From Chloroflexi bacterium 54-19 (GTDB lineage Bacteria; Chloroflexota; Chloroflexia; Chloroheliales; Chloroheliaceae), in NCBI GenBank assembly GCA_001898225.1, contig MKTJ01000049.1:1-64000 (forward strand): a stretch of 64,000 nucleotides of DNA, written 5' to 3'. The notes beneath the pieces are model-generated. The model saw only the letters and a program-made list of their open reading frames with translations, made no database searches and was not told where the DNA came from. Shown in pieces: positions 1 through 9,396 of the stretch (its first letter is position 1; every line of letters begins with the position of its first letter). A program made the translations under genes and the position numbers.

Positions 1-86
1 TAATGACACTTTACCACTGTGTCATCTATCTATCAAATCTAACGTGACTGAGTACTAGTGCCACAGTATTAAAAAGGATTAGTTCA

Positions 87-746
87 ATGAAATTATCTTT
101 TAAAATGTTTATTTTCTCCAGCGCTGTGGCCCTGTGTTGTTCTCTCCTTATTTCAAGCGATACTTACTTTCTCACTACGTTATCAAACCCTACAACTAAT
201 CTGAATTCAAGTAATAAAGCCGTTGTGGATAAATTTGTTTCTGGCGCTGCCGTTCAGGCAAATAAGATGCTAAAAATTGTGGCTACCGACGAGCCACCTG
301 TTTTGAGTGAGACCGAAGCATTCCAGGTAGTTCAGAATGCCGGGATTCCCTGGGCTTTTGGAGGCTTTTACAAAGATAGAAGGGTTAGCGTGAGCCCAAT
401 ATATGGCCTGGCAACTTTAGGTTTTGCTGGAGATACTTCGAACATTTACACCTCAAAGGGTACCCACCCAACCGGGGCTTGTGCTAACTGGATTGGTCCT
501 TGCAACTTCCCCATATTAAAGTGTAATTTGGGTAAGTGTCTTGATACGGGGCGGGTAATAGAACGGTTCGAAAATCGTCCGGTATGGATAATAGACTATG
601 GGAATATTTTGTGGCAGAATGGTGGTACAGGTTCAGTTGCGCCAGCCTCAAATCATGCCGTTTATTTAATTGATGCTTTAGAAAAAGCATTCATTGTTGC
701 CTGGGGCTATCAAAGCGATAAGCACCAACCTGAAAAGGTTCTATAA
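87..746 (+). CDS. Exported Cys-containing hypothetical protein
   Basis: 219 residues. I do not recognise a family. The N-terminus (MKLSFKMFIFSSAVALCCSLLIS) is a basic start plus a hydrophobic stretch, so the protein is probably exported or membrane-anchored. A Cys-rich stretch follows at about residues 132-153, then a late segment SNHAVYLIDA. This is faintly like the His segment of bilobed papain-like (C39-type) peptidases, but no catalytic Cys can be assigned. An AAGGA Shine-Dalgarno site precedes the ATG. The gene is AT-rich compared with the rest of the window and is the first of three like-oriented genes for exported proteins of similar composition, which suggests acquired DNA. The coding call is firm; function is unknown. 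Confidence 0.7.
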   Translation: MKLSFKMFIFSSAVALCCSLLISSDTYFLTTLSNPTTNLNSSNKAVVDKFVSGAAVQANKMLKIVATDEPPVLSETEAFQVVQNAGIPWAFGGFYKDRRVSVSPIYGLATLGFAGDTSNIYTSKGTHPTGACANWIGPCNFPILKCNLGKCLDTGRVIERFENRPVWIIDYGNILWQNGGTGSVAPASNHAVYLIDALEKAFIVAWGYQSDKHQPEKVL

Positions 747-809
747 GGATATGGGCAATTGTCCGGTAGTTTTCCTTATAATCCTTAGTTTACAGCAGGG
801 CTTGTAATA

Positions 810-1487
810 ATGAAACGAGAAATAGTTGCATCTAAAAGAAAGATCTTTACCTTATCTATATTATTGATTCTGGCAGCTTTTTCTTTGCCAAGTGCTGAAG
901 AAACAAATGTGGCAGCTTCGAATTCCTGGCTAGCTATGGTAAAACCTGAAACGGCTACTCCTGTTGTTATACCGGCCTACCTTCCCACCCCTTCTCCCGA
1001 ATTGCAAATTCAAACTACTAACAGCCAGACAAATATACACCAAACTCCTTCTTCTTTGATAAATTCCAGTATTTTTGAACTTCCCTTCCCAAACGGGTTA
1101 TCGGAGGTTACGGCGACTCTTCCACCGGCATATCTAAATGACCTGATAAAGCAGTATCCGCTCCCAATTAATTCTGTCAGAGTTTTCAAAGGACAGAACG
1201 ATGGCTGCGCAATGACCATGAATTATAACAACCAGTTAACCGCTGCAGGCTGGGTTTTTGAGCAGAATTATGGAAGTAGCCAGCCCATCGTAAGTAGCGG
1301 GGGGACCTGTAGAGGAATATATCAGAAAGATAAAATTAAAATAGATACTGGAGGAATAAATCTAATAACCAGGAGTGGGCCCCCGGTAGATTTTTACGCC
1401 CAGATCTCTTCTTCTGAAAGAGAAGGGGTAAAAAATGTAATTGGTACCTCCAATGCAATATTCTTAATATATATAATGCAGGTTTAG
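810..1487 (+). CDS. Exported hypothetical protein
   Basis: 225 residues, no recognised family. Residues 1-30 form a basic and then hydrophobic signal segment ending near SLPSAEE. A Pro/Thr/Ser/Gln-rich linker runs to about residue 85. A small folded domain (about 95-180) follows with two Cys residues (ND-GC-AMTM and GGTCRG) that could form a disulfide outside the cell. The gene starts 63 bp after the previous one and shares its low GC, so the two are probably co-transcribed. The function cannot be inferred. Confidence 0.65.
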   Translation: MKREIVASKRKIFTLSILLILAAFSLPSAEETNVAASNSWLAMVKPETATPVVIPAYLPTPSPELQIQTTNSQTNIHQTPSSLINSSIFELPFPNGLSEVTATLPPAYLNDLIKQYPLPINSVRVFKGQNDGCAMTMNYNNQLTAAGWVFEQNYGSSQPIVSSGGTCRGIYQKDKIKIDTGGINLITRSGPPVDFYAQISSSEREGVKNVIGTSNAIFLIYIMQV

Positions 1488-1581
1488 AAGAGTCAGGAAA
1501 TGTTACCAACCTTTTACCCAACCCCTCCGTTATGGTCTTGTAATAGATTGCGTCCAAAGGTGCTCTATCTTTACACACTGA

Positions 1582-2418
1582 ATGGGTATAAAGATGCGTA
1601 AAGATCGATTATTTAACCTTATTCGTCTAAACTTAATTTTCCTGATTCTAATTTTGGTATTTGAGGTTTCGGGTTCAGAAGCTAAACCGGTTCGGGCAAG
1701 TGCCGAGCCTTCATGGATGGGACAAGAAGAATGGGTTTCACCAAGCTATGGCGCTAAAGGCACCATTCCAACTATTACCCCTTATATAATTGCACCTTAT
1801 GGGTCTTCTGGTTCAGCCTCTTTTGAATTTATCTTGTCGGAAACGTATTGTTTACGTGCTTCTTTTCAATGTGGTTTACAGGTAGGTTGGACGAGACAAC
1901 AAGCCTGCAATTACGAAGCTACAGCTATTTTTCTTGAATGGTGGGATCCGAATTTTGTAGTATTAAACCCAAACCATTACAACAATTTGTGCTTTATCCT
2001 ACCAGATGCGCCCCAAAGGGATTACTATACTCAATATGACTTTTCAACTCATATGTGGTGCCTGGGTTACGACCTTAACCCCTGTATGATGGGTGTTTAC
2101 GATACAACTATAGGGATGACAAACGCAGATTTTGTTGCTGCTTATGGAGAAACTACCTATACTGAAAACCAGTTGGGAGGGCCAAATCCATCTACAAGGC
2201 TGACCATCTCTAATATCAGGAGTAAGTCTACCCTGACAGGCCCAATAAATTCTGCTATTACTTCTTTAGGCCATACCTATTACTACACTAATAATTGTAG
2301 GGCTTATATCTGTCCCTATCAGAAAAAAGCTATTTATGATTCGGGGACGCTTTCAGTTCAAAATTGGACCAAGGATAAAGCCATCCTCTATAGACATTTT
2401 TCGGTCAAAAGTGAATAA
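1582..2418 (+). CDS. Exported Cys-containing hypothetical protein
   Basis: 278 residues, no recognised family. A signal peptide is clear (LIRLNLIFLILILVFEVSG), followed by a mature chain with many aromatic residues and several Cys (around residues 92, 97, 109, 137, 160, 168, 240, 245), typical of a disulfide-stabilised extracellular protein. An in-frame ATG four codons downstream is an alternative start. It is the third of three low-GC genes for exported proteins and ends only 17 bp before the convergent arginase stop codon. Confidence 0.68.
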   Translation: MGIKMRKDRLFNLIRLNLIFLILILVFEVSGSEAKPVRASAEPSWMGQEEWVSPSYGAKGTIPTITPYIIAPYGSSGSASFEFILSETYCLRASFQCGLQVGWTRQQACNYEATAIFLEWWDPNFVVLNPNHYNNLCFILPDAPQRDYYTQYDFSTHMWCLGYDLNPCMMGVYDTTIGMTNADFVAAYGETTYTENQLGGPNPSTRLTISNIRSKSTLTGPINSAITSLGHTYYYTNNCRAYICPYQKKAIYDSGTLSVQNWTKDKAILYRHFSVKSE

Positions 2419-2435
2419 ACAGTTTCCCATAGGTT

Positions 2436-3431
2436 TTAGTAAATAGATTTACCCAGGGCCGAAGCGATAAGCTCCACTCCTAAGGCGGTGGTCTGACCGT
2501 TGAGGTCGAGTTCGGGATTGACCTCGGCCAGGTCGAGCGAGGTTAATAGCCCGGTCTCGGCGACCATTTCCAGGATGGCGTGAGCTTCACGGTAAGTCAG
2601 GCCACCTTTGACCAGGGTGCCGGTGCCGGGCGCTTCGGACGGGTCAATCGAGTCAATATCGAAGCTGACATGAAAAGTCCGGCGACCGTCGCCATTGATT
2701 GCGGTCATTGCCCGGTCCATCACCTGCCCGATGCCGTAGCGGTCAATCTCGCTCATGCTGTAGACGTTGACCCCGGCATCCCGGAGTAGATGGCGCTCCC
2801 CGGCGTCCAGGCTTCGCACCCCGACCAGGGCGACCCGGTCCGGCGTCAGCTTGCGCAACTCCTCGTTCTGTAACCAGGCAAATTGCGGCAGTTTCAGGGA
2901 GGCGTAACCGAGGACCATTGCCAGGGGCATACCATGCATGTTGCCGCTGGGCGAGGTTTCGGGCGTATTAAAATCGCCATGGGCGTCCACCCAGATAAGG
3001 GCCGTATCAGGGCGGGCTGTCAGGATACCCGGAATCGAGCCAAGAGCAATCGAATGGTCGCCGCCCAGGGTCAGGCAGAAATCCCCGGCTTTCGCCCGCT
3101 CGGCAACCTTCTCCGAGATTATGCGGCAACTCTCACCCACTTCACGGGCATATTTCACATGCGTGACTGAGGCCGAAAGCATGGTGGTAGTGGTGTCGCC
3201 TTCCTCGAACAGGTTCCGGCGCGGGCCGTCAAACTCGGCTTCGGGAATTTCCACTTTAGCCTCGTGCAGGGTGCCACTGGGGAAGTGCAAATCCCCTTCA
3301 TCCAGGACGCTATGGCCTAACTGGGTCAGGGCTTCGACCAGGCCCGCTTTTCGCAAAGCCGCCGGGGCCAATCCGACCCCTGGCTTGCTCTGGCCCAGGG
3401 CCAGGGGCGCACCGATAATGCTTACTCGCAT
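2436..3431 (-). CDS. rocF: Arginase (ureohydrolase family)
   Basis: 331 residues. Arginase hydrolyses L-arginine to L-ornithine and urea in the cytoplasm using a binuclear Mn centre. The metal ligands are visible: H126 in GGDHSIALG, D149, H151 and D153 in DAHGDFN, and D258 and D260 in SFDIDSIDP, followed by the PGTGT segment. Length is close to the usual 300-330. Its first codons overlap the end of the upstream aminotransferase gene by 10 bp, so translation is probably coupled. Agmatinase is the main alternative; the NTPETSPSGNMHG sequence favours arginase. Confidence 0.92.
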   Translation of the reverse strand: MRVSIIGAPLALGQSKPGVGLAPAALRKAGLVEALTQLGHSVLDEGDLHFPSGTLHEAKVEIPEAEFDGPRRNLFEEGDTTTTMLSASVTHVKYAREVGESCRIISEKVAERAKAGDFCLTLGGDHSIALGSIPGILTARPDTALIWVDAHGDFNTPETSPSGNMHGMPLAMVLGYASLKLPQFAWLQNEELRKLTPDRVALVGVRSLDAGERHLLRDAGVNVYSMSEIDRYGIGQVMDRAMTAINGDGRRTFHVSFDIDSIDPSEAPGTGTLVKGGLTYREAHAILEMVAETGLLTSLDLAEVNPELDLNGQTTALGVELIASALGKSIY

Positions 3432-4765
3432 AACACTTTCTCCAGGCGAGCCAGGGCTTCTTCGGCCACGGCCCGGCTTAAATCAAGGTGAGGTCGCAGA
3501 CGGATAGAATGGGTCCCGCAGGGTAACAGCAGCATTTCGTTTGCCAGGGCTTTTTGCAAAACTTCCTGGCGGCGTTCGGTGGTAGGCAAGTCAAAGGCAA
3601 TTAAGAGACCTTTGCCGCGCAGGTTGTCGAACTTCTCGCCGTGGCCGGGCAAGGCGGCCAGCCCTTCGAGCAGGAACCGGCCCTTGGTAGCGGCGTTCTC
3701 GACCAGGTTTTCATCCCGGATGATTTCCAGGTAACGGGTAGCCCGCACCATATCCACCAGGTTGCCGCCCCAGGTCGAGCTTATCCGGCTCGGCTCGGCA
3801 AAGACATTCCGCTCGACCTCGTCCAGGCGCGGCCCGGCGATAATTCCGCAGACCTGCAACTTCTTACCAAAAACGATTATATCGGGTTTGACACCGGTCT
3901 GCTCCCCGGCCCAGAAGGTGCCCGACATCCCGACGCCGGTCTGAATCTCGTCAAAGATTAAGAGAGCTTCGTTTTCATCGGCCAGGCGGCGCAATTCCTT
4001 GAAAAATTCGGGCCGGAAATGGTTCTCGCCCCCCTCGGCCTGGATTGGCTCGATGATAATGGCGGCAATATCGTCCGGGTTATTTCGGAAAGCCGCTTCT
4101 ATCTGGGCCACGGCGTGGCGTTCAGCCTTTTCGGCTTCGGCCAGTGTTTCGGGCGTGAGCGGGAAGCGCAGTTTCGGGTTATCAATGCGCGGCCAATCGT
4201 GGCGCGGGAAATACATGTACTTACGCGGGTCAGCGGTATTGGTCAGCGAAACCGTATAGCCCAGGCGACCATGAAAAGCCTCTTTGAAGTGAATAACCTG
4301 GTGGCCGACTTCATGGGTATAGCCTTTGGCGAAATTCTTGCGGACTTTCCAGTCGAAGGCGGCTTTCAGGGCATTCTCAACGGCGGGAGCGCCCCCGGCC
4401 ACGAAGAAATAGTGCGGCATATCGGCGGGAGCGGCCAACCGGGCGAAAGTATCCACGAACTCGGCCATCTCAACGGTGTAAACCTCGCTGTTAGAAGGGT
4501 TAATCGTGGCAATATCGGCCATCTTTTCGCGGAAGGCCGGGTCGAGCAGGGCCGGGTGGTTGTAGCCGACCGGGGCCGAGGCAAAGAAGCTGAACAAATC
4601 GAGATAGCGTTTGCCGGTGATAGCGTCCGCCAGCCACGAACCCTGGCTGGCCTTGTGGTCGTACACGAACGAATAACCGTCTACCAGGAGATGTTGGCCT
4701 AACGTAGAAAGGACCGCCTCCGGGCGGATTTGGGGGGAATTATTCAGGGTAAACGAAGTGGTCAT
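3422..4765 (-). CDS. lat: L-lysine 6-transaminase
   Basis: 447 residues, class III PLP aminotransferase. The family member transfers the epsilon-amino group of lysine to 2-oxoglutarate, giving 2-aminoadipate 6-semialdehyde. The PLP-binding Asp is in LLIFDEIQTGVG (about residue 272) and the Schiff-base Lys in IIVFGKKLQVCG (K301 or K302). The phrases SFFASAPVGYNHP, GAPAVENALK and SSTWGGNLVDMVRATRYLEII are characteristic of the LAT subgroup. AAAGGAG lies before the ATG. It is the first gene of a two-gene operon with arginase, pointing to joint catabolism of basic amino acids. Ornithine aminotransferase is a less likely alternative, although it would also fit next to arginase. Confidence 0.88.
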   Translation of the reverse strand: MTTSFTLNNSPQIRPEAVLSTLGQHLLVDGYSFVYDHKASQGSWLADAITGKRYLDLFSFFASAPVGYNHPALLDPAFREKMADIATINPSNSEVYTVEMAEFVDTFARLAAPADMPHYFFVAGGAPAVENALKAAFDWKVRKNFAKGYTHEVGHQVIHFKEAFHGRLGYTVSLTNTADPRKYMYFPRHDWPRIDNPKLRFPLTPETLAEAEKAERHAVAQIEAAFRNNPDDIAAIIIEPIQAEGGENHFRPEFFKELRRLADENEALLIFDEIQTGVGMSGTFWAGEQTGVKPDIIVFGKKLQVCGIIAGPRLDEVERNVFAEPSRISSTWGGNLVDMVRATRYLEIIRDENLVENAATKGRFLLEGLAALPGHGEKFDNLRGKGLLIAFDLPTTERRQEVLQKALANEMLLLPCGTHSIRLRPHLDLSRAVAEEALARLEKVLCE

Positions 4766-4943
4766 GGGTATAAGCTCCTTTCCTTTCTAGCGTCTGGCCG
4801 TTACAACCGGACCGGCTATAAATATAGATAATAAAATTAACGCGGTAGATACATTTCTTTTCCGGCTAATTAACCTGAGTTTCAAAACGAGGCCGGATAG
4901 GGCAACCCTAAAGACGTTTCATATACCGATATAACTGGCTATA

Positions 4944-4972
4944 ATTATAAGGTGAATTCTTAATATTGTCAA
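4944..4972 (-). promoter_or_regulatory. Consensus sigma-70 promoter of lat-rocF
   Basis: Read on the minus strand, TTGACA (4972-4967) and TATAAT (4949-4944) are separated by exactly 17 bp, a perfect match to the housekeeping consensus. Transcription would start near 4937 and leave an untranslated leader of about 170 nt before the lat ATG at 4765. The rest of the 363-bp gap is AT-rich. I recognise no known riboswitch in the leader. Confidence 0.8.
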
Positions 4973-5075
4973 ATTTTGTTTGGTATTTTCTTAACAATGT
5001 TTATAATTCTCTTGTGAAAAGCATAACATTGTCTAATAATCACTTGTTTTGATTTATTCAGTTCTTCTGACAACA

Positions 5076-5105
5076 AAAACACCTGCCGGGATTGGCAGGT
5101 GTTTT
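5076..5105 (-). terminator. Rho-independent terminator of the NYN gene
   Basis: A perfect 12-bp stem (AAAACACCTGCC with GGCAGGTGTTTT) has a 6-nt loop. On the minus strand it lies 24 bp after the stop codon and is followed by TTTTTGTTG. The A/T ends make it potentially bidirectional. Confidence 0.88.
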
Positions 5106-5128
5106 CGAGTTATTTAACCCTTTTTAGA

Positions 5129-8100
5129 CTAGCGGGTATGAGGGCGGCGGTGCGGGCGGGCGTGATGGACGAGCCGGGAGCGCCTTTCGGCTGGCTGGCC
5201 CATGCTCTCGCCCTGCGAGGGCTCACCTTCCGCTAACGCGACAGACCGGGGAGCGCGGCGGCGGCGGGGGCGGCGGGCCGGTTTAGGAGCCTCGCTATCG
5301 CTCTCGGCCTCTTCCTCGCCTTCCTCACTCTCGGCCTCTTCCTCGCCTTCCAGTTCAAGGACCGGCTGGAGATCTTCGGCGGGAGCCTGTTTGCCTTCCT
5401 GGTCGGGCTCCTGGGTCGGGGCCTCGTACCCATTCTGGCCGTCGGCATTCTCACCCTGGAATTGCTCAACCGGTTGCTCCGCTACTGGCTGGCCCTCAAG
5501 CTGGTTAGCGTAAGAAGGCACCTCGTCAAAGGCGCTTTCGGCCTGGACCGGCTGGCCTTCCTCGCTCCGTGACTGCTCACCCTGTGACTGGTCACCCTGC
5601 CAGGGTTCGCCTTCGGCGGCAAAGTAACCGCCTTCGGAGACCGCCTCTACCGGCTGGCTTTCGCCTTCGGTTTGCGACTGGTCGCCGGTCTGCTCCACAG
5701 GTTGGCCCGCCGGAGGATTTTCCTCGAAGGACTGGCCGGGAGTGTACTCCTGGGGAGCTTCGCCCTGCGAACCTTCGGCAGAGAATTCGGCAGTATTGGT
5801 ATAACCACCGGCAGGCGCGCCTTCTTCGCCCTGGGGAGCAGTTTCCGGCTCACCCTGGACCTGGTCGCCCGTTGCTGCCGCTACGCCCGGTTCCTCCACC
5901 ACGGGAGCCTCGACAGCGTAACCGGTCAACTCACCTTGCGGCTGTTCGCCCTCGGACTGGTCCGCGGGTTGTGCAACTGCGGGTTCGGCGGTGGCGTCCT
6001 GGGGCATCTGCTCAGGAGCGACCGCCGCCGCTTCCTGGCCGAGTTCCCCGGCTTCACCACCCGCCGGAACTGCGAGTTCAACGGCATGTTCGGCTACCGG
6101 CGCTTCGGTCGCGCCTTCGCCTTCCGCCGGGTGAGCCTGCTGGGTGTGGTAACCACCCCAACTGGCCGAACCTTCGCCGTAGTCGGCGGCGGGTTCCTCG
6201 GCTGTCTGGGCTTCGGCAGCGCTACCTTCCGGCTCGCTGGCCTCCTGCAACTGGGTCTGGCCCTCAACGCTGACCGGTTGTTCAGGCTCGATTGCCTCTG
6301 CCGCCGGGGCTTCCGACTCTATCCGGTGGCTTTCGAGGGCATACCGGACCGAAGGATTCTCATCCTGCAAGTGGGCCACCTTGACGGTCATCTTGCGGGC
6401 ACCGCGCGAGTGGACCTCAATCGCCATCTTGATAATCCCATCGCTGAGCAAGCGGCTGAGAATATTGCCCGCCTGGATTTTAGCCTCGCTCTCCGGCATC
6501 TCGCGGCTGAGTAAATCGCGGACGTTGGAAAGGAGCAGTTCGTAGCCGAGCCAGCGATTGCGGGTCCGCAGGTGGTCAATCAGGACGATAACATCCTGGT
6601 AGAACGGCTGGTGCAACTGAGCCGGGCGCGGTCCCAGGATGCTTTCAGCCCGGTTCACCTCGGTCCGGACCGGCGTTTCCGGCTGAGCGTGGTGGGTCGC
6701 CCCTCCAACCAGGGAAGTAGTCCGCTCCTCCGGGATGATAACCTCGTAGGCGGGTTCGGCCAGGGTTGTTTCGACTTCCTCGGCCACCGGTTGCGCATAG
6801 GTCGCCTCCCGGGGCTCGACGGTCGGTTCGAAAGCTTCAGGGGCCTCCACCGCCGCTTCGTCAGGCAACGCGGCCACCTCGGCCTCGGCCTCCGGGTTGG
6901 TGGCTTCTTCCTCGGTTTCTTCCTCGTAATCGGTATCGGCTACCTGGGCGGCTTCTTCGGTACCGGCTAGACCGACCCCGAATTGCATCTTGGGCGTACC
7001 GGGAGCCGATACCCACAGGATATGGCCGGACTGGTCAATCTGTAAGACCCCGGCAGTTTCGGCGGCGTTCAGGAGCGCCTTGAACTTGGAGAACCCGTAA
7101 CGCCGTTCGCTAAAGTTAGGGATACGCCGCAAGAGTTCTTCCTTGAGGTCGCGGGCCCGCATCTGGTGGCGTCCACTGGCGACCCGCTGGGCCAGGATAC
7201 TCTGGATGACCTCTTTGACTTCATCGAAGTCACCGGTACTCGACTTGCCGTTCTGGCTCTGGCCGGAAATCTCGGCGGGAGCGGTTTCGGCGACCGGGCT
7301 GCTAACGACCGGAGCGGTTACGGGCGTCACCGGGGCTGCCGTGACCGGAGTGGGGACCGGGGGGTAAACCGGCTGAGCCGCCACCGGGGGCGTAAAGACC
7401 GGGGCAGTTTGCGGAGTGGGAGTCGTTACCGCCGGAGCCTGGGGCGCCGGGACCGGCGAGTAGGCGGCGGTCTGCGGGTAGCCGTAGGGCTGCTGCTGGT
7501 AAAGCTCCGGTTGGGGATATACCGGCGCGGTGCCGGGCTGACCGTAATAAGCATAGGGATTTAGCTGCGGCGTGGCCGGCTGAGCTGTCGGCGGGGGCGG
7601 CGTAATCCGGGCGTAGGGCTGCGGGGTCGGCGCGGTATAGCTCGACTGGTTGCGGCGATTACCGGTCAGGCGGCGATTGCTGCGCCGGTCGGTGCCGGAC
7701 TGAGCAGGCTGCTGGGCCGGGGCCGGTTGGGCGACCTGGGGCGGAATCTGGCCGGGATAGTAGGGCTGGGGCGGGACCTGGCCAGTCTGCTGGTAGTAAG
7801 CGGCGTAGGGGTCGGCGACCACCTGGGCCAAAAGATAGCGGTACGGAATGAACTCGTCCGAAACCTGCTGCAAAACGTTCGCCACGTAATCAGGTCCAAT
7901 GATGACCACTCGGCGACCGCGTAAACGGGCCAACCGGACCACCGGGACCATATCTTTGTCGCCGGTTACGAGTACATAGGTGCCGATCTGGGGCAGAAGG
8001 TGTAAAAAGTCGATGCAGTCGGTGACCATCACCGGGTCAGCCAGCGACTTACCGCGCGTGGTCTGGCCGGACAAATCGCGGTCGGCGTGAAAGACCGGGG

Positions 8101-8362
8101 CGTAAATCGGCTCGATACCGGCCTTGTAGACTTCGAGGCGGTCGGCGGTAACATTCCATTCGGCATAGGCGCGGGCGATGACGACGGTACCGTACTGCTG
8201 GGCGCGGCGGATAAGCACTTCGAGGTCGGGGCGATTGCTACCCCGGTCGGCATAGTTACTGATGACCAGGTTGTCCCAGTCGATAAAAATTGCGACCTGG
8301 TCCTGTTCGTTATTGTTAGAGCGGTTGTTAACCGGGTACGGGTTATATTGATAAGCTGCCAT
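5129..8362 (-). CDS. NYN-domain protein with two LOTUS-like winged helices and long acidic tail
   Basis: 1077 residues. Residues about 22-180 are a NYN (PIN-like, LabA/DUF88) domain with acidic residues expected in the nuclease site: D28 and D30 (FIDWDN), D109, D115, and D135/D137 (VTGDKDMVP). A Pro/Gln/Tyr-rich linker (about 185-375) follows. Next come an OST-HTH/LOTUS-like winged helix (about 378-455, from DEVKEVIQSIL to LQIDQSGHILWV) and a second winged-helix-like segment (about 585-680). A Glu/Gln/Gly/Pro-rich low-complexity region runs to about 1030, and an Arg-rich tail ends the protein. Known NYN proteins cleave or bind RNA, and LOTUS domains bind RNA, so an RNA-processing role is inferred. 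The gene sits next to, and divergent from, RNase PH. The disordered tail is unusually long. Confidence 0.82.
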   Translation of the reverse strand: MAAYQYNPYPVNNRSNNNEQDQVAIFIDWDNLVISNYADRGSNRPDLEVLIRRAQQYGTVVIARAYAEWNVTADRLEVYKAGIEPIYAPVFHADRDLSGQTTRGKSLADPVMVTDCIDFLHLLPQIGTYVLVTGDKDMVPVVRLARLRGRRVVIIGPDYVANVLQQVSDEFIPYRYLLAQVVADPYAAYYQQTGQVPPQPYYPGQIPPQVAQPAPAQQPAQSGTDRRSNRRLTGNRRNQSSYTAPTPQPYARITPPPPTAQPATPQLNPYAYYGQPGTAPVYPQPELYQQQPYGYPQTAAYSPVPAPQAPAVTTPTPQTAPVFTPPVAAQPVYPPVPTPVTAAPVTPVTAPVVSSPVAETAPAEISGQSQNGKSSTGDFDEVKEVIQSILAQRVASGRHQMRARDLKEELLRRIPNFSERRYGFSKFKALLNAAETAGVLQIDQSGHILWVSAPGTPKMQFGVGLAGTEEAAQVADTDYEEETEEEATNPEAEAEVAALPDEAAVEAPEAFEPTVEPREATYAQPVAEEVETTLAEPAYEVIIPEERTTSLVGGATHHAQPETPVRTEVNRAESILGPRPAQLHQPFYQDVIVLIDHLRTRNRWLGYELLLSNVRDLLSREMPESEAKIQAGNILSRLLSDGIIKMAIEVHSRGARKMTVKVAHLQDENPSVRYALESHRIESEAPAAEAIEPEQPVSVEGQTQLQEASEPEGSAAEAQTAEEPAADYGEGSASWGGYHTQQAHPAEGEGATEAPVAEHAVELAVPAGGEAGELGQEAAAVAPEQMPQDATAEPAVAQPADQSEGEQPQGELTGYAVEAPVVEEPGVAAATGDQVQGEPETAPQGEEGAPAGGYTNTAEFSAEGSQGEAPQEYTPGQSFEENPPAGQPVEQTGDQSQTEGESQPVEAVSEGGYFAAEGEPWQGDQSQGEQSRSEEGQPVQAESAFDEVPSYANQLEGQPVAEQPVEQFQGENADGQNGYEAPTQEPDQEGKQAPAEDLQPVLELEGEEEAESEEGEEEAESDSEAPKPARRPRRRRAPRSVALAEGEPSQGESMGQPAERRSRLVHHARPHRRPHTR

Positions 8363-8478
8363 GTTATAAAAAATCCTTTCAAAAAATCGCCTTAAACCGC
8401 CCTGGCAAGGCCGGGCAAGGTCCGAAAATATGGACCGGCCCTCCGGGTGGTTGTTACGGCAGGTCGAAAGTCACTTAA

Positions 8479-8508
8479 TTGACCCATTCCCTCAAACTGA
8501 CCTATACT
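8479..8508 (+). promoter_or_regulatory. Likely promoter of rph
   Basis: TTGACC at 8479-8484 and TATACT at 8503-8508 are separated by 18 bp, about 115 bp before the rph start. This is the only good match I see in the divergent NYN/rph gap. Confidence 0.55.
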
Positions 8509-8622
8509 GCGCTGGCTCGGTAGCGTAATCGAATTTTTTTCAGAGCCAGGCAGAAAGCGAGCAGGTCTAAACCCGGAGCCTTTAGCGGTTGTCCGGTTCA
8601 AAGGGAGAAAGGTAGCAAACCA

Positions 8623-9396
8623 GTGGCTAACACAAATTATGGTAGTCCGAAGAATAAAGGCGGTCGCGCCGGCGAGCGGTTGCCCGACCAGTTGCGCGAA
8701 GTACGCCTGACGCCCGACTATACCGAGTGGGCGGAAGGGTCGGTACTGGTGGAATTTGGCAAGACCCGTGTCCTTTGCACCGCCAGCGTGGACGAAAAAG
8801 TTCCACCTTTCCGGGCGGGTAAGGGCCTGGGCTGGGTAACGGCGGAATACGGCATGTTGCCGCGCTCCACCCATACTCGTTCCAACCGCGAGGCGACAGC
8901 GGGTAAAATTGGCGGGCGAACCCACGAAATTCAACGGCTGATTGGCCGGAGTTTGCGGGGTATTATGGACTTCACCCGCCTGGGCGAGCGCCAAATTATC
9001 GTGGACTGTGATGTCATTCAGGCCGATGGTGGCACCCGTACCGCCTCGATTACCGGCGGATACGTGGCCCTGGCGCTGGCCTGCCACAAGTTGCAGACCA
9101 AAAAGCTGGTCCTGCGTTCGCCCTTGCGGGCCCAGGTGGCGGCCATCAGTATCGGCCTGATCGGAGGACAACCCCTGCTTGACCTCGACTACAGCGAGGA
9201 CAGCCGGGCGGACGTCGATTTCAACGTGGTGGGGTTGGACAATAAACAACTGATTGAGGTCCAGGGCACCGCCGAAGGCGCACCTTTTTCGCGGGAGCAA
9301 ATGAATCAGTTGCTGGACCTGGCGGAAACAGGGCTGGAGGAACTTTTCAGGCTGCAAAAAGCCGCCCTGGCGAGTGCGCTGGGTACGGGCCACTAA
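8623..9396 (+). CDS. rph: Ribonuclease PH
   Basis: 257 residues, a normal length. RNase PH is a phosphorolytic 3'-5' exoribonuclease that trims tRNA 3' ends and forms a hexamer. The family core is complete: LRPV-type N-terminus (QLREVRLTPDYTEWAEGS), VLCTASVDEKVPPF, the basic block RSTHTRSNREATAGKIGGRT with EIQRLIGRSLR, DCDVIQADGGTRTASITG, and the C-terminal VQGTAEGAPFS. It starts with GTG at 8623 behind AAGGGAGAAAGG. It diverges from the NYN-LOTUS-like gene, and the pairing suggests RNA metabolism. Confidence 0.96.
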   Translation: MANTNYGSPKNKGGRAGERLPDQLREVRLTPDYTEWAEGSVLVEFGKTRVLCTASVDEKVPPFRAGKGLGWVTAEYGMLPRSTHTRSNREATAGKIGGRTHEIQRLIGRSLRGIMDFTRLGERQIIVDCDVIQADGGTRTASITGGYVALALACHKLQTKKLVLRSPLRAQVAAISIGLIGGQPLLDLDYSEDSRADVDFNVVGLDNKQLIEVQGTAEGAPFSREQMNQLLDLAETGLEELFRLQKAALASALGTGH

